DNA of 64,000 nt from Lentibacter sp. XHP0401 (GCF_025751535.1 NZ_JAOWLC010000008.1:124001-188000), one strand, 5' to 3'. Shown: positions 26,112 to 34,864, counted from the first letter of the stretch. Translations and numbers: made by a program. The notes: generated from the sequence alone by a model not told the origin.

Positions 26112-27966
26112 CCGCCCCGAACATGAGCGGCATTATGGCGGCGATGCTCGGGTAGCGGAAGGTCACGCCGTTGACCAAGAGTTCCATCTTCGTCACGTCA
26201 GGGCGCTTGATATCCCACTCATAGGTATCATCTCCCGCCTTGCGCCCAAGGTTGCGCATGACCATCATTCCGGCACGGACCGCAGACATTTCGTCGGGGG
26301 ACATCGTGCCGCGTTCGGGCATTGCTTCAAAGTAGTTTATGAGCTTGCTGAAGCCCGAAAAGCGCACTGTGGCCTCGCCCTCATATGGCAAGAGATTGAA
26401 CAGCTCGGTGGGGTAGAATTTGAAGTTGCCATTGTGTGACAGGCGGAAGAGCGCGGTTTCGTAGACATCTTCGCCCGATGTCACCTCGAAAACCGTGGCG
26501 CTGGCATAAAGCACCAGTGGCATGATCAGTTCGACAGGCTCGCTCAGGTCTTGGATCGAGACATCCTCAAGCATGGTTTTGAGAAAGCCTTCATTAATTT
26601 CGCTTACGCTACCCGACTGGTTGAACGTGATCGGGAACCAAGCCTCAACATCGCGCAGGGTGTCTTCAGGGAAGGTCTCTTGAGGAAGGAACGTTCCGCC
26701 GTCGAGTGCAGCGCTCAGCAGGATTTTGCCTTGATTGCGGTTGAAACCGGCGAGGGCAAGCTGCATGTCCCAACGATCATAAGCGACATCGAAATATGGC
26801 TTCAGCTCTGACGGTTGTGAGGAATCGCTTGGGTAAAAGCGCTTCAGCGTTTCGGCGTTTAGCGCTTTACCATTGGTGACAATCTCGACTTTGCCGAATT
26901 TGGCCAGCCCGTCCAGAAGCTCGCTCGCCATAACCGGGCGGCCCGAGCCAGCCGCTTTAAGGCGTTTGTAAGCGTTGAACATAGCGGCCACGGGCAACTC
27001 GGCCGCGCGGAAGCTGAGCAGCGCCTCGCCAACGGAATATTGCCCGTCCATGGCGGTGTCTTTCTGGCGCACTCCACCGAGCTTCAGGGTGATGTCGGCG
27101 GCCTCCCAGTTACGCGGGGCAACACCGTTTAGCGACGCGCTGATCGCCATTGTATCGGCGCGCAGATAGCTTGGGTCGTTTGTGGCTGTTCCTTCGATGT
27201 TTAGCCCGTCTGCCTCAAGCTCGAGTGAAACGGTTTCATATGTATTGCCCAAAAGGCTGGCGGCAAGCGCCTGAATACTTGCGCCGCTATCGCGCATGGT
27301 GCTGCGAATGGCGACCTCACGGACGACTGAGTAAAGATCGACGGGTTCATCACCATTGGCCAGCAGTCGCGCCTCGACACGCGCGAGGCTCACATCATCG
27401 GGGGTGAGTCCGCGCATGGAAACCTCTTTGGCGCTGATTGCAAAGCGGCTCTCCGTGTTGGATGCATCGGGTGCTTTGGTGACATCAAATGAAAGTTCAC
27501 CCAGGGAAAAGGCACCAGTTGGCGTATTGGCGGGCGCTACGCGCAACCCGTCGATCACCCATTTCAGATCAGAATACGAGCGATTTTGGGCTGACCATGT
27601 GCCTTCAAGCGACATGGCTGAATGAGTGATTGTGGCCATTCCGGGGAAATCAAGCGTGGTGGGAAACACCATATCGCTGATGCGATAGGTCTGTTCATCA
27701 AGCGCAACCAGCGTCATCGAGACATCACCTATCGGAAAAAAACCCATCAGGGACGCGCCTTTGAGTGTGGCGCGAAAGCCTTCGGCTTGCTCGGTGATTT
27801 CAACATCCTGTGCCAGCATCGGCCCGACAATGGTGATTGGGAGGGGCGTGGACAGGGCCGAAAGCACATCGCTTTTGACTTTATCGAGGGATTGCGCCGA
27901 AACAGCGCTGACAAGCGCCACTATCATGGCGCAGGTGACGCCCGTTCGCTTCAAAAAACTCTGCAT
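26095..27966 (-). CDS. Large exported protein of unknown function
   Basis: 623 residues, no family recognised. A signal peptide is clear (MQSFLKRTGVTCAMIVALVSAVSAQ), so it is exported. The body reads as alternating short beta-strands and acidic loops with few cysteines, including repeated phrases of the type VSLELEADGLNIEGTA and ISASLNGVAP, which recall AsmA-like or DUF945-like periplasmic proteins; this is only a resemblance. The C-terminus ends in a hydrophobic stretch, YPSIAAIMPLMFGAVMGRY. It lies 47 bases after the P1 peptidase gene on the same strand. Confidence 0.75.
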   Translation of the reverse strand: MQSFLKRTGVTCAMIVALVSAVSAQSLDKVKSDVLSALSTPLPITIVGPMLAQDVEITEQAEGFRATLKGASLMGFFPIGDVSMTLVALDEQTYRISDMVFPTTLDFPGMATITHSAMSLEGTWSAQNRSYSDLKWVIDGLRVAPANTPTGAFSLGELSFDVTKAPDASNTESRFAISAKEVSMRGLTPDDVSLARVEARLLANGDEPVDLYSVVREVAIRSTMRDSGASIQALAASLLGNTYETVSLELEADGLNIEGTATNDPSYLRADTMAISASLNGVAPRNWEAADITLKLGGVRQKDTAMDGQYSVGEALLSFRAAELPVAAMFNAYKRLKAAGSGRPVMASELLDGLAKFGKVEIVTNGKALNAETLKRFYPSDSSQPSELKPYFDVAYDRWDMQLALAGFNRNQGKILLSAALDGGTFLPQETFPEDTLRDVEAWFPITFNQSGSVSEINEGFLKTMLEDVSIQDLSEPVELIMPLVLYASATVFEVTSGEDVYETALFRLSHNGNFKFYPTELFNLLPYEGEATVRFSGFSKLINYFEAMPERGTMSPDEMSAVRAGMMVMRNLGRKAGDDTYEWDIKRPDVTKMELLVNGVTFRYPSIAAIMPLMFGAVMGRY

Positions 27967-28013
27967 TCTGTCTACTCTCTTGTTCAAAATTGACTGGCCT
28001 CGATCACTTCTTT

Positions 28014-29003
28014 CTAATGGGTGTTCTGCCAGACGGGCAAGGGATCGCCCTCCATCGGGGTTGCGGCATAGACCGCGCGAGCAATGGCGCGGGCCATGAC
28101 TGTGGCGGCGGCGTGACCCAGATAAAGCGTGTCGGCAAGGGGGTTTTCAAGCGGCTTTGCGCCTGTGGCTGCGGCGAAGATCAGGTCTCCGTCCATCGGT
28201 GTGTGCGAGGGCACGAGCGCGCGGGCGTAGCCGTCATGGGCTGCTGTGGCGAGACGGGTGCATTGGGCCTGTGTAAGGGTGGCATCTGTCGCGACGATGC
28301 CGACGGTTGTGTTGGCGTGGGAGGCGAGCTTGGTGGGGGGCATGTGCGGCTCGGGAAACGCGGTGGGCAGGCCGAGACCGCCGAACTCGTGATTAAGCTC
28401 GAAAGGCGCGGCCCAGAAATGCTTGCCCTCGCCCACTGTGGCCGAGCCGAGCGCGTTCACAGCCACGAGCGCGCCGATTGTGTGACCCGAGGGAAGGATA
28501 ACAGAGGCCGAGCCGAGGCCGCCCATGAGCGTGGCCGTTGTGGCCCCTGTGCCAGCGCCTGTGCGGCCAAGCTCGAATGACACGGCGGCATTGGCGAGGG
28601 CTTCGTGGCCAAGGCGTTTGTAGGGGTTTTCTTCCCAGTTCTTGTTGCCTCCATTGATGAGGTCAAAGAGGATCGCGGAAGGGACAATGGGCACGGTTTG
28701 ATCACCGACAGCAAAGCCGCGGCCCTGTGCACGCAGGGCATCGGCTACGCCAGAGGCTGCATCAAGCCCGAAAGCCGAGCCCCCCGACAGTACGAGTGCA
28801 TCGACCTGCTCAACGGTCTTGTCGGCGGCGAGCAGATCGGTTTCGCGGGTTCCCGGCGCGCCGCCCATGACGTGCACTCCTGCAGTGAAGGGTGCATCGG
28901 CCAGCAAAACAGTGCAGCCTGTTTTGATATGCAGATCAGAGGCATTGCCCACGCGCAGGCCTGCGACATCGGTGATGAGGTTGAGCGGGCCGGCTTTTGG
29001 CAT
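28014..29003 (-). CDS. P1 family (S58, DmpA/NylC-like) self-processing aminopeptidase/amidase
   Basis: 329 residues. The N-terminal part has VRVGNASD-type phrasing (AGLRVGNASDLHIKTGCTVLLA), LSGGSAFGLDAASGV and GATTATLMGGLGSASV, all typical of the family. SHANTTVGIVATDATL (~residues 228-243) fits the autoprocessing site of NylC-type members, in which cleavage before a Thr creates the N-terminal nucleophile. Members hydrolyse N-terminal peptide bonds or amide oligomers; the substrate is unknown. It is divergent from creatinase, with about 150 bases between. Confidence 0.85.
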   Translation of the reverse strand: MPKAGPLNLITDVAGLRVGNASDLHIKTGCTVLLADAPFTAGVHVMGGAPGTRETDLLAADKTVEQVDALVLSGGSAFGLDAASGVADALRAQGRGFAVGDQTVPIVPSAILFDLINGGNKNWEENPYKRLGHEALANAAVSFELGRTGAGTGATTATLMGGLGSASVILPSGHTIGALVAVNALGSATVGEGKHFWAAPFELNHEFGGLGLPTAFPEPHMPPTKLASHANTTVGIVATDATLTQAQCTRLATAAHDGYARALVPSHTPMDGDLIFAAATGAKPLENPLADTLYLGHAAATVMARAIARAVYAATPMEGDPLPVWQNTH

Positions 29004-29155
29004 GGGGCGTCTCCTTGGGTGTTTCGATTTATCTTGCCAGATTGTGCGGAATCAGCAATGTGAAACCACGCGAGGGCGGTGGCGCCGCCTGACGACACGC
29101 GCATTATCATCCAGTCCTGAACGCCGGGACCTTTCTTGTGCAAAGGAGGGTCATT

Positions 29156-30364
29156 ATGACTGCACGCCCAGAAATGTACCGTTTTCACAACGGTGAAAAA
29201 GCGCCGCTGCAATTTGCGGTGAGCGAATATGAAGCGCGGATTGCGAAGCTTCGCAAGATCATGGCAGACATGGGAGTTGAGGCGATTGTCTTCACGTCCA
29301 TGCACAATGTTTCTTACTATTCGGGGTTCACCTACTGTTCGTTTGGCCGCCCTTATGGGCTTGTTGTTACGGCGGATGAGTGTGTGACGATTTCGGCGGG
29401 AATTGACGCAGGCCAGCCTTGGCGACGCTCGTTTTGTGACAACATTACCTATACCGACTGGCAGCGTGACAACTACTGGCGCGCGGTTCTCTCCGTGTCG
29501 GGTGCGGGCCGCGTTGTCGGCTATGAGGGTGACCACATCAGCATGGTGCAGATGGCCAAGCTCGGGGATTTTCTCACGCCCTCCAAGACTGTCGACATTG
29601 CGGGCGCGACCATGGTGCAGCGGATGCACAAGTCGGCTGACGAGCTTGTCATGATCCGCGCGGGCGCGGCGGTTGCCGATGTGGGCGGCTATGCCATTCG
29701 AGATGCCGTGAAGGAAGGTGCGCGCGAGATTGATGTGGCGATGGCCGGACGGGACGCGATGGAACTTGAGATTGCCAAACGCTTCCCTGACGCGGAGTAT
29801 CGTGACAGCTGGGTCTGGTTCCAGTCGGGCATCAACACCGATGGCGCGCACAACCCTGTGACGGCCCGCAGGCTTGAACGGGGAGATATTCTGAGTCTCA
29901 ATACTTTCCCCATGATTTCAGGTTATTACACCGCTTTGGAGCGCACCATGTTTGTGGGCGAAGTGGATGCGGCGAGCCTGAAAATCTGGGAGGCCAATGT
30001 GGCGGCCCACGAGCTCGGAATTTCGCTTTTGAAGCCCGGGGCGCGCTGTTCGGAGGTGACTCACGAGATCAACGCGTTCTTTGAAGAGCGTCAACTTTTG
30101 CAGCACCGCACCTTTGGGTACGGTCATTCTTTCGGGGTTTTGAGCCACTATTATGGCCGCGAGGCGGGGCTGGAACTTCGGGAAGATATCGACACGGTGC
30201 TGGAGCCGGGAATGGTGATTTCCATGGAGCCGATGCTGACGGTTGCCGAGGGCGAAGCCGGCGCTGGCGGGTATCGGGAGCATGATATTCTGATCATTAC
30301 CGAAGACGGCAACGAGAACATCACGGGCTATCCTTACGGGCCTGACTTTAACGTGGTTGGATAG
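29156..30364 (+). CDS. Creatinase (creatine amidinohydrolase), M24-fold
   Basis: 402 residues, the length of known creatinases. The sequence follows that family closely rather than general Xaa-Pro peptidases: FTSMHNVSYYSGF, CSFGRPYGLVVT, IDAGQPWRR, ITYTDWQRDNYW, WFQSGINTDGAHNPVT with the catalytic His near residue 230, ILSLNTFPMISGYYTALERT and a nearly invariant C-terminal block FGYGHSFGVLSHYYGREAGL. The five metal ligands of M24 peptidases are not conserved, as expected of creatinase. It should split creatine into sarcosine and urea. The ATG at 29156 follows AAGGAGGGTCATT. No creatininase, sarcosine oxidase or urease gene is visible within the window. Confidence 0.9.
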   Translation: MTARPEMYRFHNGEKAPLQFAVSEYEARIAKLRKIMADMGVEAIVFTSMHNVSYYSGFTYCSFGRPYGLVVTADECVTISAGIDAGQPWRRSFCDNITYTDWQRDNYWRAVLSVSGAGRVVGYEGDHISMVQMAKLGDFLTPSKTVDIAGATMVQRMHKSADELVMIRAGAAVADVGGYAIRDAVKEGAREIDVAMAGRDAMELEIAKRFPDAEYRDSWVWFQSGINTDGAHNPVTARRLERGDILSLNTFPMISGYYTALERTMFVGEVDAASLKIWEANVAAHELGISLLKPGARCSEVTHEINAFFEERQLLQHRTFGYGHSFGVLSHYYGREAGLELREDIDTVLEPGMVISMEPMLTVAEGEAGAGGYREHDILIITEDGNENITGYPYGPDFNVVG

Positions 30365-30368
30365 GTTT

Positions 30369-30474
30369 TCGGATTTGCTTTGCAAATCCGACCGTCCGGG
30401 GGAGCGCTGCTCCCCCGCTTCATAAGCCTTGCGGCTTATGAAGCCCCCCTCGGGATATTTTTAGCAAGAAAAAA
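30369..30474 (-). repeat. Intergenic hairpin repeat, copy B (three hairpins)
   Basis: On the minus strand the order is the T-tract with TCTTGCTAAAAATATCCCG, a G-run, hairpin GCTTCATAAGCC/GGCTTATGAAGC (30417-30443), hairpin GGGGGAGC/GCTCCCCC (30398-30416) and hairpin TCGGATTTGC/GCAAATCCGA (30369-30391). The first and last parts match copies C and D. It begins 5 bases after the creatinase stop codon, inside a 265-base gap between convergent genes. Confidence 0.75.
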
Positions 30475-30526
30475 CGGATTTTCGGGCTGCGTTCGGATTG
30501 GTTAAGGCCCACAAAACGGGCTGCTT

Positions 30527-30605
30527 TCAGGGGGTGAAAAACGTGCACATTGCGTGCACACCCCGTGCACCGCCAAAACGGGAACATGTTAACGGAAATT
30601 AACAT
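30527..30605. repeat. Composite element with three GTGCAC palindromes at 11-bp period, copy 1
   Basis: GTGCAC occurs at 30543, 30554 and 30565, exactly 11 bases apart, preceded by GTGAAA at 30534 and followed by a TTAA inverted repeat (ATGTTAA 30586-30592 and TTAACAT 30599-30605). The same order and spacing recur at 40279-40382. This copy is between the convergent creatinase and cupin genes, so it is not an ordinary promoter element. Confidence 0.7.
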
Positions 30606-30629
30606 AATGCAGCGTGCGCTGGTCAGAAG

Positions 30630-30968
30630 TCAGAGGCGGATGACGTAATCCTTGCGGGTGGTTTCGAGCACCTCCCATGTGCCGGAAAAGCCCGGGCGGA
30701 GGATGTAGCTGTCGCCGGCTGTAAGGCGGGTTGAATGCCCGTCTGCATCGGTGATGACGGAAACGCCTTCAAGGATGCGGAAGTATTCCCATTCATCGTA
30801 AGAGACATGCCATTTGCCGACGGTGGATTGCCAGATGCCTGCAAAGAGTCCGTCTTTTTCCTCAAGGTTCCAAGTTGTGAAGACAGGATCACCTGTGATG
30901 AGCTTGGCGGGATCGGGACGCTCGGTTTCGGGCTCTACATCGGGGGAGACTTTGATGAGGTTTGGCAT
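30630..30968 (-). CDS. Small cupin-domain protein (DUF861/EutQ-like)
   Basis: 112 residues making a single cupin barrel: WHVSYDEWEYFRILEGVSVI, then LTAGDSYILRPGFSGTWEVLE, which fits the (S)-ureidoglycine/EutQ-like cupin_3 group. The histidine/glutamate positions of the first cupin motif are partly kept (W-H...E-W-E). No enzymatic role can be assigned. It is convergent with creatinase across a repeat-filled gap, and divergent from mbfA. Confidence 0.8.
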   Translation of the reverse strand: MPNLIKVSPDVEPETERPDPAKLITGDPVFTTWNLEEKDGLFAGIWQSTVGKWHVSYDEWEYFRILEGVSVITDADGHSTRLTAGDSYILRPGFSGTWEVLETTRKDYVIRL

Positions 30969-31061
30969 GATGTGTCCTTTGGATATTTCGACAGGTTAGC
31001 CCCAGCTGTCTGGGGACAGCAAGGAATTTCACTTGAAGCACGGTGCAAGGTAAGGCATAAA

Positions 31062-31076
31062 TTAGAATAATTCTAA
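31062..31076. promoter_or_regulatory. Iron-control element (Irr box) upstream of mbfA
   Basis: TTAGAATAATTCTAA is a perfect 15-base palindrome 13 bases before the mbfA start codon. It matches the ICE motif bound by Irr in alphaproteobacteria. Overlap with the region where the promoter must lie suggests repression under low iron, as known for mbfA in other species. Confidence 0.82.
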
Positions 31077-31089
31077 ACTGGAGTTTGTG

Positions 31090-32064
31090 ATGCGATTTCT
31101 CCCGCAACGCCGCAGATTTGCGGATTTGAACGAACAGGAAATTCTGGCGCTGGCGATATCTTCGGAAGAAGATGATGCGCGCATTTACCGTAGCTACGGG
31201 GAGCAGCTACGCGACGAGTTTCCCGATACGGCGAAGATATTCGAGGGTATGGCCGAGGAAGAAGACGGCCACAGGCAGGCGCTGATTGAGTTGCACCGCA
31301 AGCGCTTCGGGGATGTCATTCCGCTTTTGCGGCGAGAGCATGTGGCCGGCTATTATACGCGCAAGCCTGTCTGGCTGATCGAGAACCTCGGGATTGAACG
31401 AATCCGCGAGGAAGCGGAAGGCATGGAGCGTGATGCGGAACGGTTTTATCTGAATGCGGCCAAACGCACGCAGGATGCAGACACGCGCATGCTGCTCGGT
31501 GATCTGGCGGCGGCGGAAGCGGGCCACCAGAAGCGCGCGGGCGAGCTGGCAGAAGAGCACCTCGACGAAAACGCGCTGCAAAGTGAAGAGGCGCAATCAA
31601 GGCGGCAGTTTTTGCTGACATGGGTGCAGCCCGGCCTCGCGGGGCTGATGGACGGTTCGGTGAGCACGCTTGCGCCGATTTTTGCCACGGCTTTTGCCAC
31701 GCAGAATACATGGACGACCTTTCTGGTTGGTCTTGCGGCGAGTGTGGGCGCGGGGATCTCCATGGGCTTTACCGAGGCGGCCTCGGATGATGGTGAGCTT
31801 TCGGGGCGTGGCAGCCCTTGGAAGCGCGGGTTTGCCAGCGGGATCATGACAACGCTGGGTGGCTTGGGCCATGCGATGCCCTATCTTATCACCGATTTCT
31901 GGACGGCAACGTCCCTTGCCATCATCGTTGTCTTTATCGAGCTTTGGGCGATTGTCTGGATACAGAACCGCTTTATGGACACGCCGTTCTTTCGGGCGAC
32001 CTTTCAGGTTGTGTTGGGGGGCGCGCTTGTTTTTGCAGCGGGTGTGATCATCGGCGGCGGCTAG
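31090..32064 (+). CDS. mbfA: Membrane-bound ferritin MbfA (ferritin-like plus VIT1/CCC1 domain)
   Basis: 324 residues. The N-terminal ~165 residues are a ferritin-like diiron domain (EEDDARIYRSYGEQL, AEEEDGHRQALIELH, EAEGMERDAERFY and AAAEAGHQKRAGEL supply the Glu and His ligands). The C-terminal half is a VIT1/CCC1-type transporter with VQPGLAGLMDGSVSTLAPIFA and several membrane spans. MbfA exports iron and protects against iron and peroxide stress. The ATG at 31090 sits seven bases after GGAG, with a GTG one codon earlier. Its stop overlaps the convergent pyruvyl transferase stop. The Irr palindrome upstream supports the identification. Confidence 0.93.
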   Translation: MRFLPQRRRFADLNEQEILALAISSEEDDARIYRSYGEQLRDEFPDTAKIFEGMAEEEDGHRQALIELHRKRFGDVIPLLRREHVAGYYTRKPVWLIENLGIERIREEAEGMERDAERFYLNAAKRTQDADTRMLLGDLAAAEAGHQKRAGELAEEHLDENALQSEEAQSRRQFLLTWVQPGLAGLMDGSVSTLAPIFATAFATQNTWTTFLVGLAASVGAGISMGFTEAASDDGELSGRGSPWKRGFASGIMTTLGGLGHAMPYLITDFWTATSLAIIVVFIELWAIVWIQNRFMDTPFFRATFQVVLGGALVFAAGVIIGGG

Positions 32065-32807
32065 GACAGGTTCATCACATCGTCGTAAAAGGCGCGGCTG
32101 AGGGCGCGGGCTTTTTCCAGTGCCCCTTCTGCGCGTTGCGCTTTGCCGATGTGTTTTTGCCAGTTGTGAGGCTTGGCCAGTGTGGGCGGATCGGGGAAGA
32201 AGCGCATCTTTTGGGAGAAGGGGATGCAGATCACCCGCCGGCCCAGAAGCAGCGCCCAGTATGTGCCGTGATAGGAGTTTGTCAGCACCGTTTCGCCCGA
32301 AGCGATGAAATGGATCGCGTCTTTGAGCGAGACATTGGTGTTGTTCATTTCGGGGGTGCCGGCTAGGCGGGGGATGTCGTCGGAGTATTTGGCATGGGCG
32401 AACATGACGAGTTCGTGGCTTGGCGCGGGGGCTGACTCAAAATGCGCTGACATAGCCGAGGCGCACGGGACATAGCGTGCGCCGAGGCTTTCAAGCCCCG
32501 CACAGCGCGTGCCGATGAGCGCGCAGCTTTCGCGCATTTCGGTATATTCGGGCGAGCGCACAGCCTGCGGGCCGATACCGACACCCCAGATGACAGAGTG
32601 TTTGGCGCGGTGACCGCCGCGGCGCTGCGTGCGGACGCAGGACTTCCAGATCTGTCCGCCGCCCATGATCAGGCGGTGGGTGGGTGGAACAGGAGAGCCG
32701 AAATCGGCCACCGCGGCCTTACCGAAATCAAAATAGTCGTGCGGCGAGCAGGAGAGATCACCGACATTGTCTGTGTTTCGATGATGAAGCAGGAAGGCGT
32801 CGAGCAT
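32061..32807 (-). CDS. Polysaccharide pyruvyl transferase family protein
   Basis: 248 residues from the ATG at 32807. Family motifs are visible: RNTDNVGDLSCSPHDYF near the start, RLIMGGGQIWK, SVIWGVGIGPQ and the C-terminal ETVLTNSYHGTYWALLLGRRV. The family attaches pyruvate ketals to surface sugars or acts in related envelope reactions. The frame is open upstream to 33023, but that stretch covers an intergenic inverted repeat and is not protein-like, so the shorter start is chosen although its ribosome-binding site is weak. It stands alone, without neighbouring polysaccharide genes. Confidence 0.8.
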   Translation of the reverse strand: MLDAFLLHHRNTDNVGDLSCSPHDYFDFGKAAVADFGSPVPPTHRLIMGGGQIWKSCVRTQRRGGHRAKHSVIWGVGIGPQAVRSPEYTEMRESCALIGTRCAGLESLGARYVPCASAMSAHFESAPAPSHELVMFAHAKYSDDIPRLAGTPEMNNTNVSLKDAIHFIASGETVLTNSYHGTYWALLLGRRVICIPFSQKMRFFPDPPTLAKPHNWQKHIGKAQRAEGALEKARALSRAFYDDVMNLS

Positions 32808-32856
32808 ATCGGGGCTTTCGCGGGTGCAATTGTGATTGATGTTCTCCCAATCTGAA

Positions 32857-32975
32857 CCTAAAGCGTTCCTACTTAAACCTGAAACAGGGTTATGTGGAAA
32901 CGCGGCACAACAGATCAATGTTGTGGGCGCTTCGAGAAAAACTGGTGATTTAAGTTTGTCTCGAAACGCTTTAGG
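32857..32975. repeat. Imperfect long inverted repeat between divergent genes
   Basis: CCTAAAGCGTT (32857-32867) is a perfect complement of AACGCTTTAGG (32965-32975). Further in, ACTTAAACCTG on the left approximately pairs with the GTGATTTAAGT on the right. The structure fills the gap between the pyruvyl transferase and AEC carrier genes and ends 7 bases before the carrier's start codon. Confidence 0.65.
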
Positions 32976-32982
32976 AAAAGAC

Positions 32983-33915
32983 ATGGTCGAGATTTTTCTG
33001 AAAACACTGCCGTTTTTTGCCATTATCGGGCTGGGCTACGGCGCAGGTAAGACACGCTTTTTTACCGAAGAAGCCACAGCCTATATCACCAAATTCGTGT
33101 TCTATTTCGCGCTTTCGGCGATGCTGTTCCGCTTTGCGGCCAACCTGAGCTTTGCCGAGTTGATCGACTGGCGCTTTATTGCGGCCTACCTATGGGGCAC
33201 GGCCTTTGTTTACGGGGTTGCGACGGGTATTTCGTTTTATCTTGGGCGCAGCGTTGAGGAGGCCGCCGTTGAGGCGCAATGTGCCGCGATCGGCAATGTG
33301 GGTTTTCTCGGGCTTCCCATGCTCGCGCTTCTGATGGGTGAAGATGCGGTTAAGTCGATCATGCTGTTGCTGGCGATTGATCTCATCGTCTTTGGCTCGC
33401 TGATTGTGATTTTGGTCACGGGCGCGCGGGACGGGCGGATGAGCATAGGGATATTGAAAACGGTCGGGCTTGGCTTGCTGAAAAACCCTATGATTGTGTC
33501 GATCGTGCTGGGGCTTCTCTGGTCGGCCAGCCGTGTGCCGCTGCCGACACCTGTGAACGAGTTTGTCAGCATTCTGGGCGCGGCTGCCACGCCCGGCGCC
33601 TTGTTTGCCATTGGCGCTTCTCTGGCCTCAAAGTCTGCCGAGCGCTTTATTGTCCCGAGCTGGCTGAGCTTTTGCAAGCTGGTGTTGCACCCTCTCTTTG
33701 TGGCGTTTGCGGCAATCTTTCTGTTCGAGGTTGATCCGTATCCTGCGGCTGTGATGATTGCCGCGGCCTCGCTGCCCGTGGCGGGGAATGTTTATATTCT
33801 TGCGCAGCATTATGGCGTTGCGCCGCATAGGGTATCTGCCGCGATTCTGATTTCGACCGGAGCCAGTATTGTGACGGTTTCCGCCGTGATCGCTTGGGTT
33901 ACCAAGATGTATTGA
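32983..33915 (+). CDS. AEC (auxin efflux carrier) family transporter
   Basis: 310 residues with about ten hydrophobic segments and the two-halves layout of the AEC family: an N-terminal FFAIIGLGYGAGKTRFF, a mid-protein IGNVGFLGLPMLALLMG, and a C-terminal MIAAASLPVAGNVYILAQHYG. Bacterial members move carboxylic acids such as malate or malonate; the substrate here is unknown. The ATG at 32983 follows AGGAAAAGAC; the frame extends upstream through the inverted repeat, which is not coding. Confidence 0.86.
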   Translation: MVEIFLKTLPFFAIIGLGYGAGKTRFFTEEATAYITKFVFYFALSAMLFRFAANLSFAELIDWRFIAAYLWGTAFVYGVATGISFYLGRSVEEAAVEAQCAAIGNVGFLGLPMLALLMGEDAVKSIMLLLAIDLIVFGSLIVILVTGARDGRMSIGILKTVGLGLLKNPMIVSIVLGLLWSASRVPLPTPVNEFVSILGAAATPGALFAIGASLASKSAERFIVPSWLSFCKLVLHPLFVAFAAIFLFEVDPYPAAVMIAAASLPVAGNVYILAQHYGVAPHRVSAAILISTGASIVTVSAVIAWVTKMY

Positions 33916-34024
33916 GCGGCCCTGAGGTCTCAATTAAGCGAAGATTGACGGTTTGGGGATATGCCCCGCGCGTGTGCCTTGTTATGGCTGTGCGTGAATT
34001 TGAGTATCAGCGGAGGCATGGCCT

Positions 34025-34855
34025 ATGGAAAAGATTGCGGAAAACAGATGTTTTGGCGGAGTGCAGGGGGTCTATTCCCACGCTTCCAAGGCCACGGGCG
34101 GCGATATGACATTCGGGCTTTTTATGCCGGAAGAGGCACGCGACGGACCAGTGCCTGTGCTGTGGTATCTTTCAGGGCTGACTTGCACACATGAGAACGC
34201 CATGGTGAAGGCGGGGGCGCAGGGCTGGGCCGCCGAGCAGGGCATTGCGCTTGTCTTTCCCGACACCTCCCCACGTGGTGAGGTTGTGGCCGATGACGAA
34301 GCCTACGACCTTGGCCAAGGGGCCGGATTTTATGTGAACGCGACGCAAGACCCCTGGAAGCCGCATTTCCAGATGTGGGATTATGTGGCCGAGGAGCTTC
34401 CTGCGCTGGTCACAAGCGAGTTTGCCATTGATCCTGATCGTCAGGCCATCACGGGGCACTCCATGGGCGGACATGGCGCGCTTACGCTCGCTATGGGGCG
34501 CAAGGGGCAGTATCGTTCTGTTTCGGCCTTCTCCCCGATCTGTCATCCGACAGCGAGCGAGTGGGGCAGAAAGCAGCTTAAGGCCTATCTTGGCACGGAC
34601 GAGGCCGCATGGGCGCGCCACGATGCGGCGTTTATGATGCGCGAGACGGGTTTTGGCGGACCTGTTTTGGTGGATACAGGCACGAGTGACCAGTTTATCG
34701 ACCTGCTCAAGCCCGAGGCGCTGGCCGAGGCTGTAAATGCACGCCGTCAGGAGGCAACACTCAGGCTTCAGAAGGGCTATGACCACTCCTATTTCTTCGT
34801 CTCGACGTTCATGGAAGACCACATCGCCTTTCATGCCGAAGCTCTCTACGCATAA
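34025..34855 (+). CDS. fghA: S-formylglutathione hydrolase
   Basis: 276 residues, the normal length. The esterase-D fold is clear: VPVLWYLSGLTCTHENAMVKAGAQ near the start, GAGFYVNATQDPW, the nucleophile motif ITGHSMGGHGAL (Ser near 147), and KGYDHSYFFVSTFMEDHIAFH with the catalytic His. It hydrolyses S-formylglutathione to formate and glutathione, the second step of glutathione-dependent formaldehyde oxidation. The partner alcohol dehydrogenase is not nearby. It is followed 9 bases later by sthA. Confidence 0.94.
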   Translation: MEKIAENRCFGGVQGVYSHASKATGGDMTFGLFMPEEARDGPVPVLWYLSGLTCTHENAMVKAGAQGWAAEQGIALVFPDTSPRGEVVADDEAYDLGQGAGFYVNATQDPWKPHFQMWDYVAEELPALVTSEFAIDPDRQAITGHSMGGHGALTLAMGRKGQYRSVSAFSPICHPTASEWGRKQLKAYLGTDEAAWARHDAAFMMRETGFGGPVLVDTGTSDQFIDLLKPEALAEAVNARRQEATLRLQKGYDHSYFFVSTFMEDHIAFHAEALYA

Positions 34856-34864
34856 GGACTTTTC

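Noticed and set aside
29156-30364. Xaa-Pro aminopeptidase
   Set aside because: The M24 fold is shared, but the peptidase metal ligands are lacking and the full-length sequence pattern is that of creatinase.
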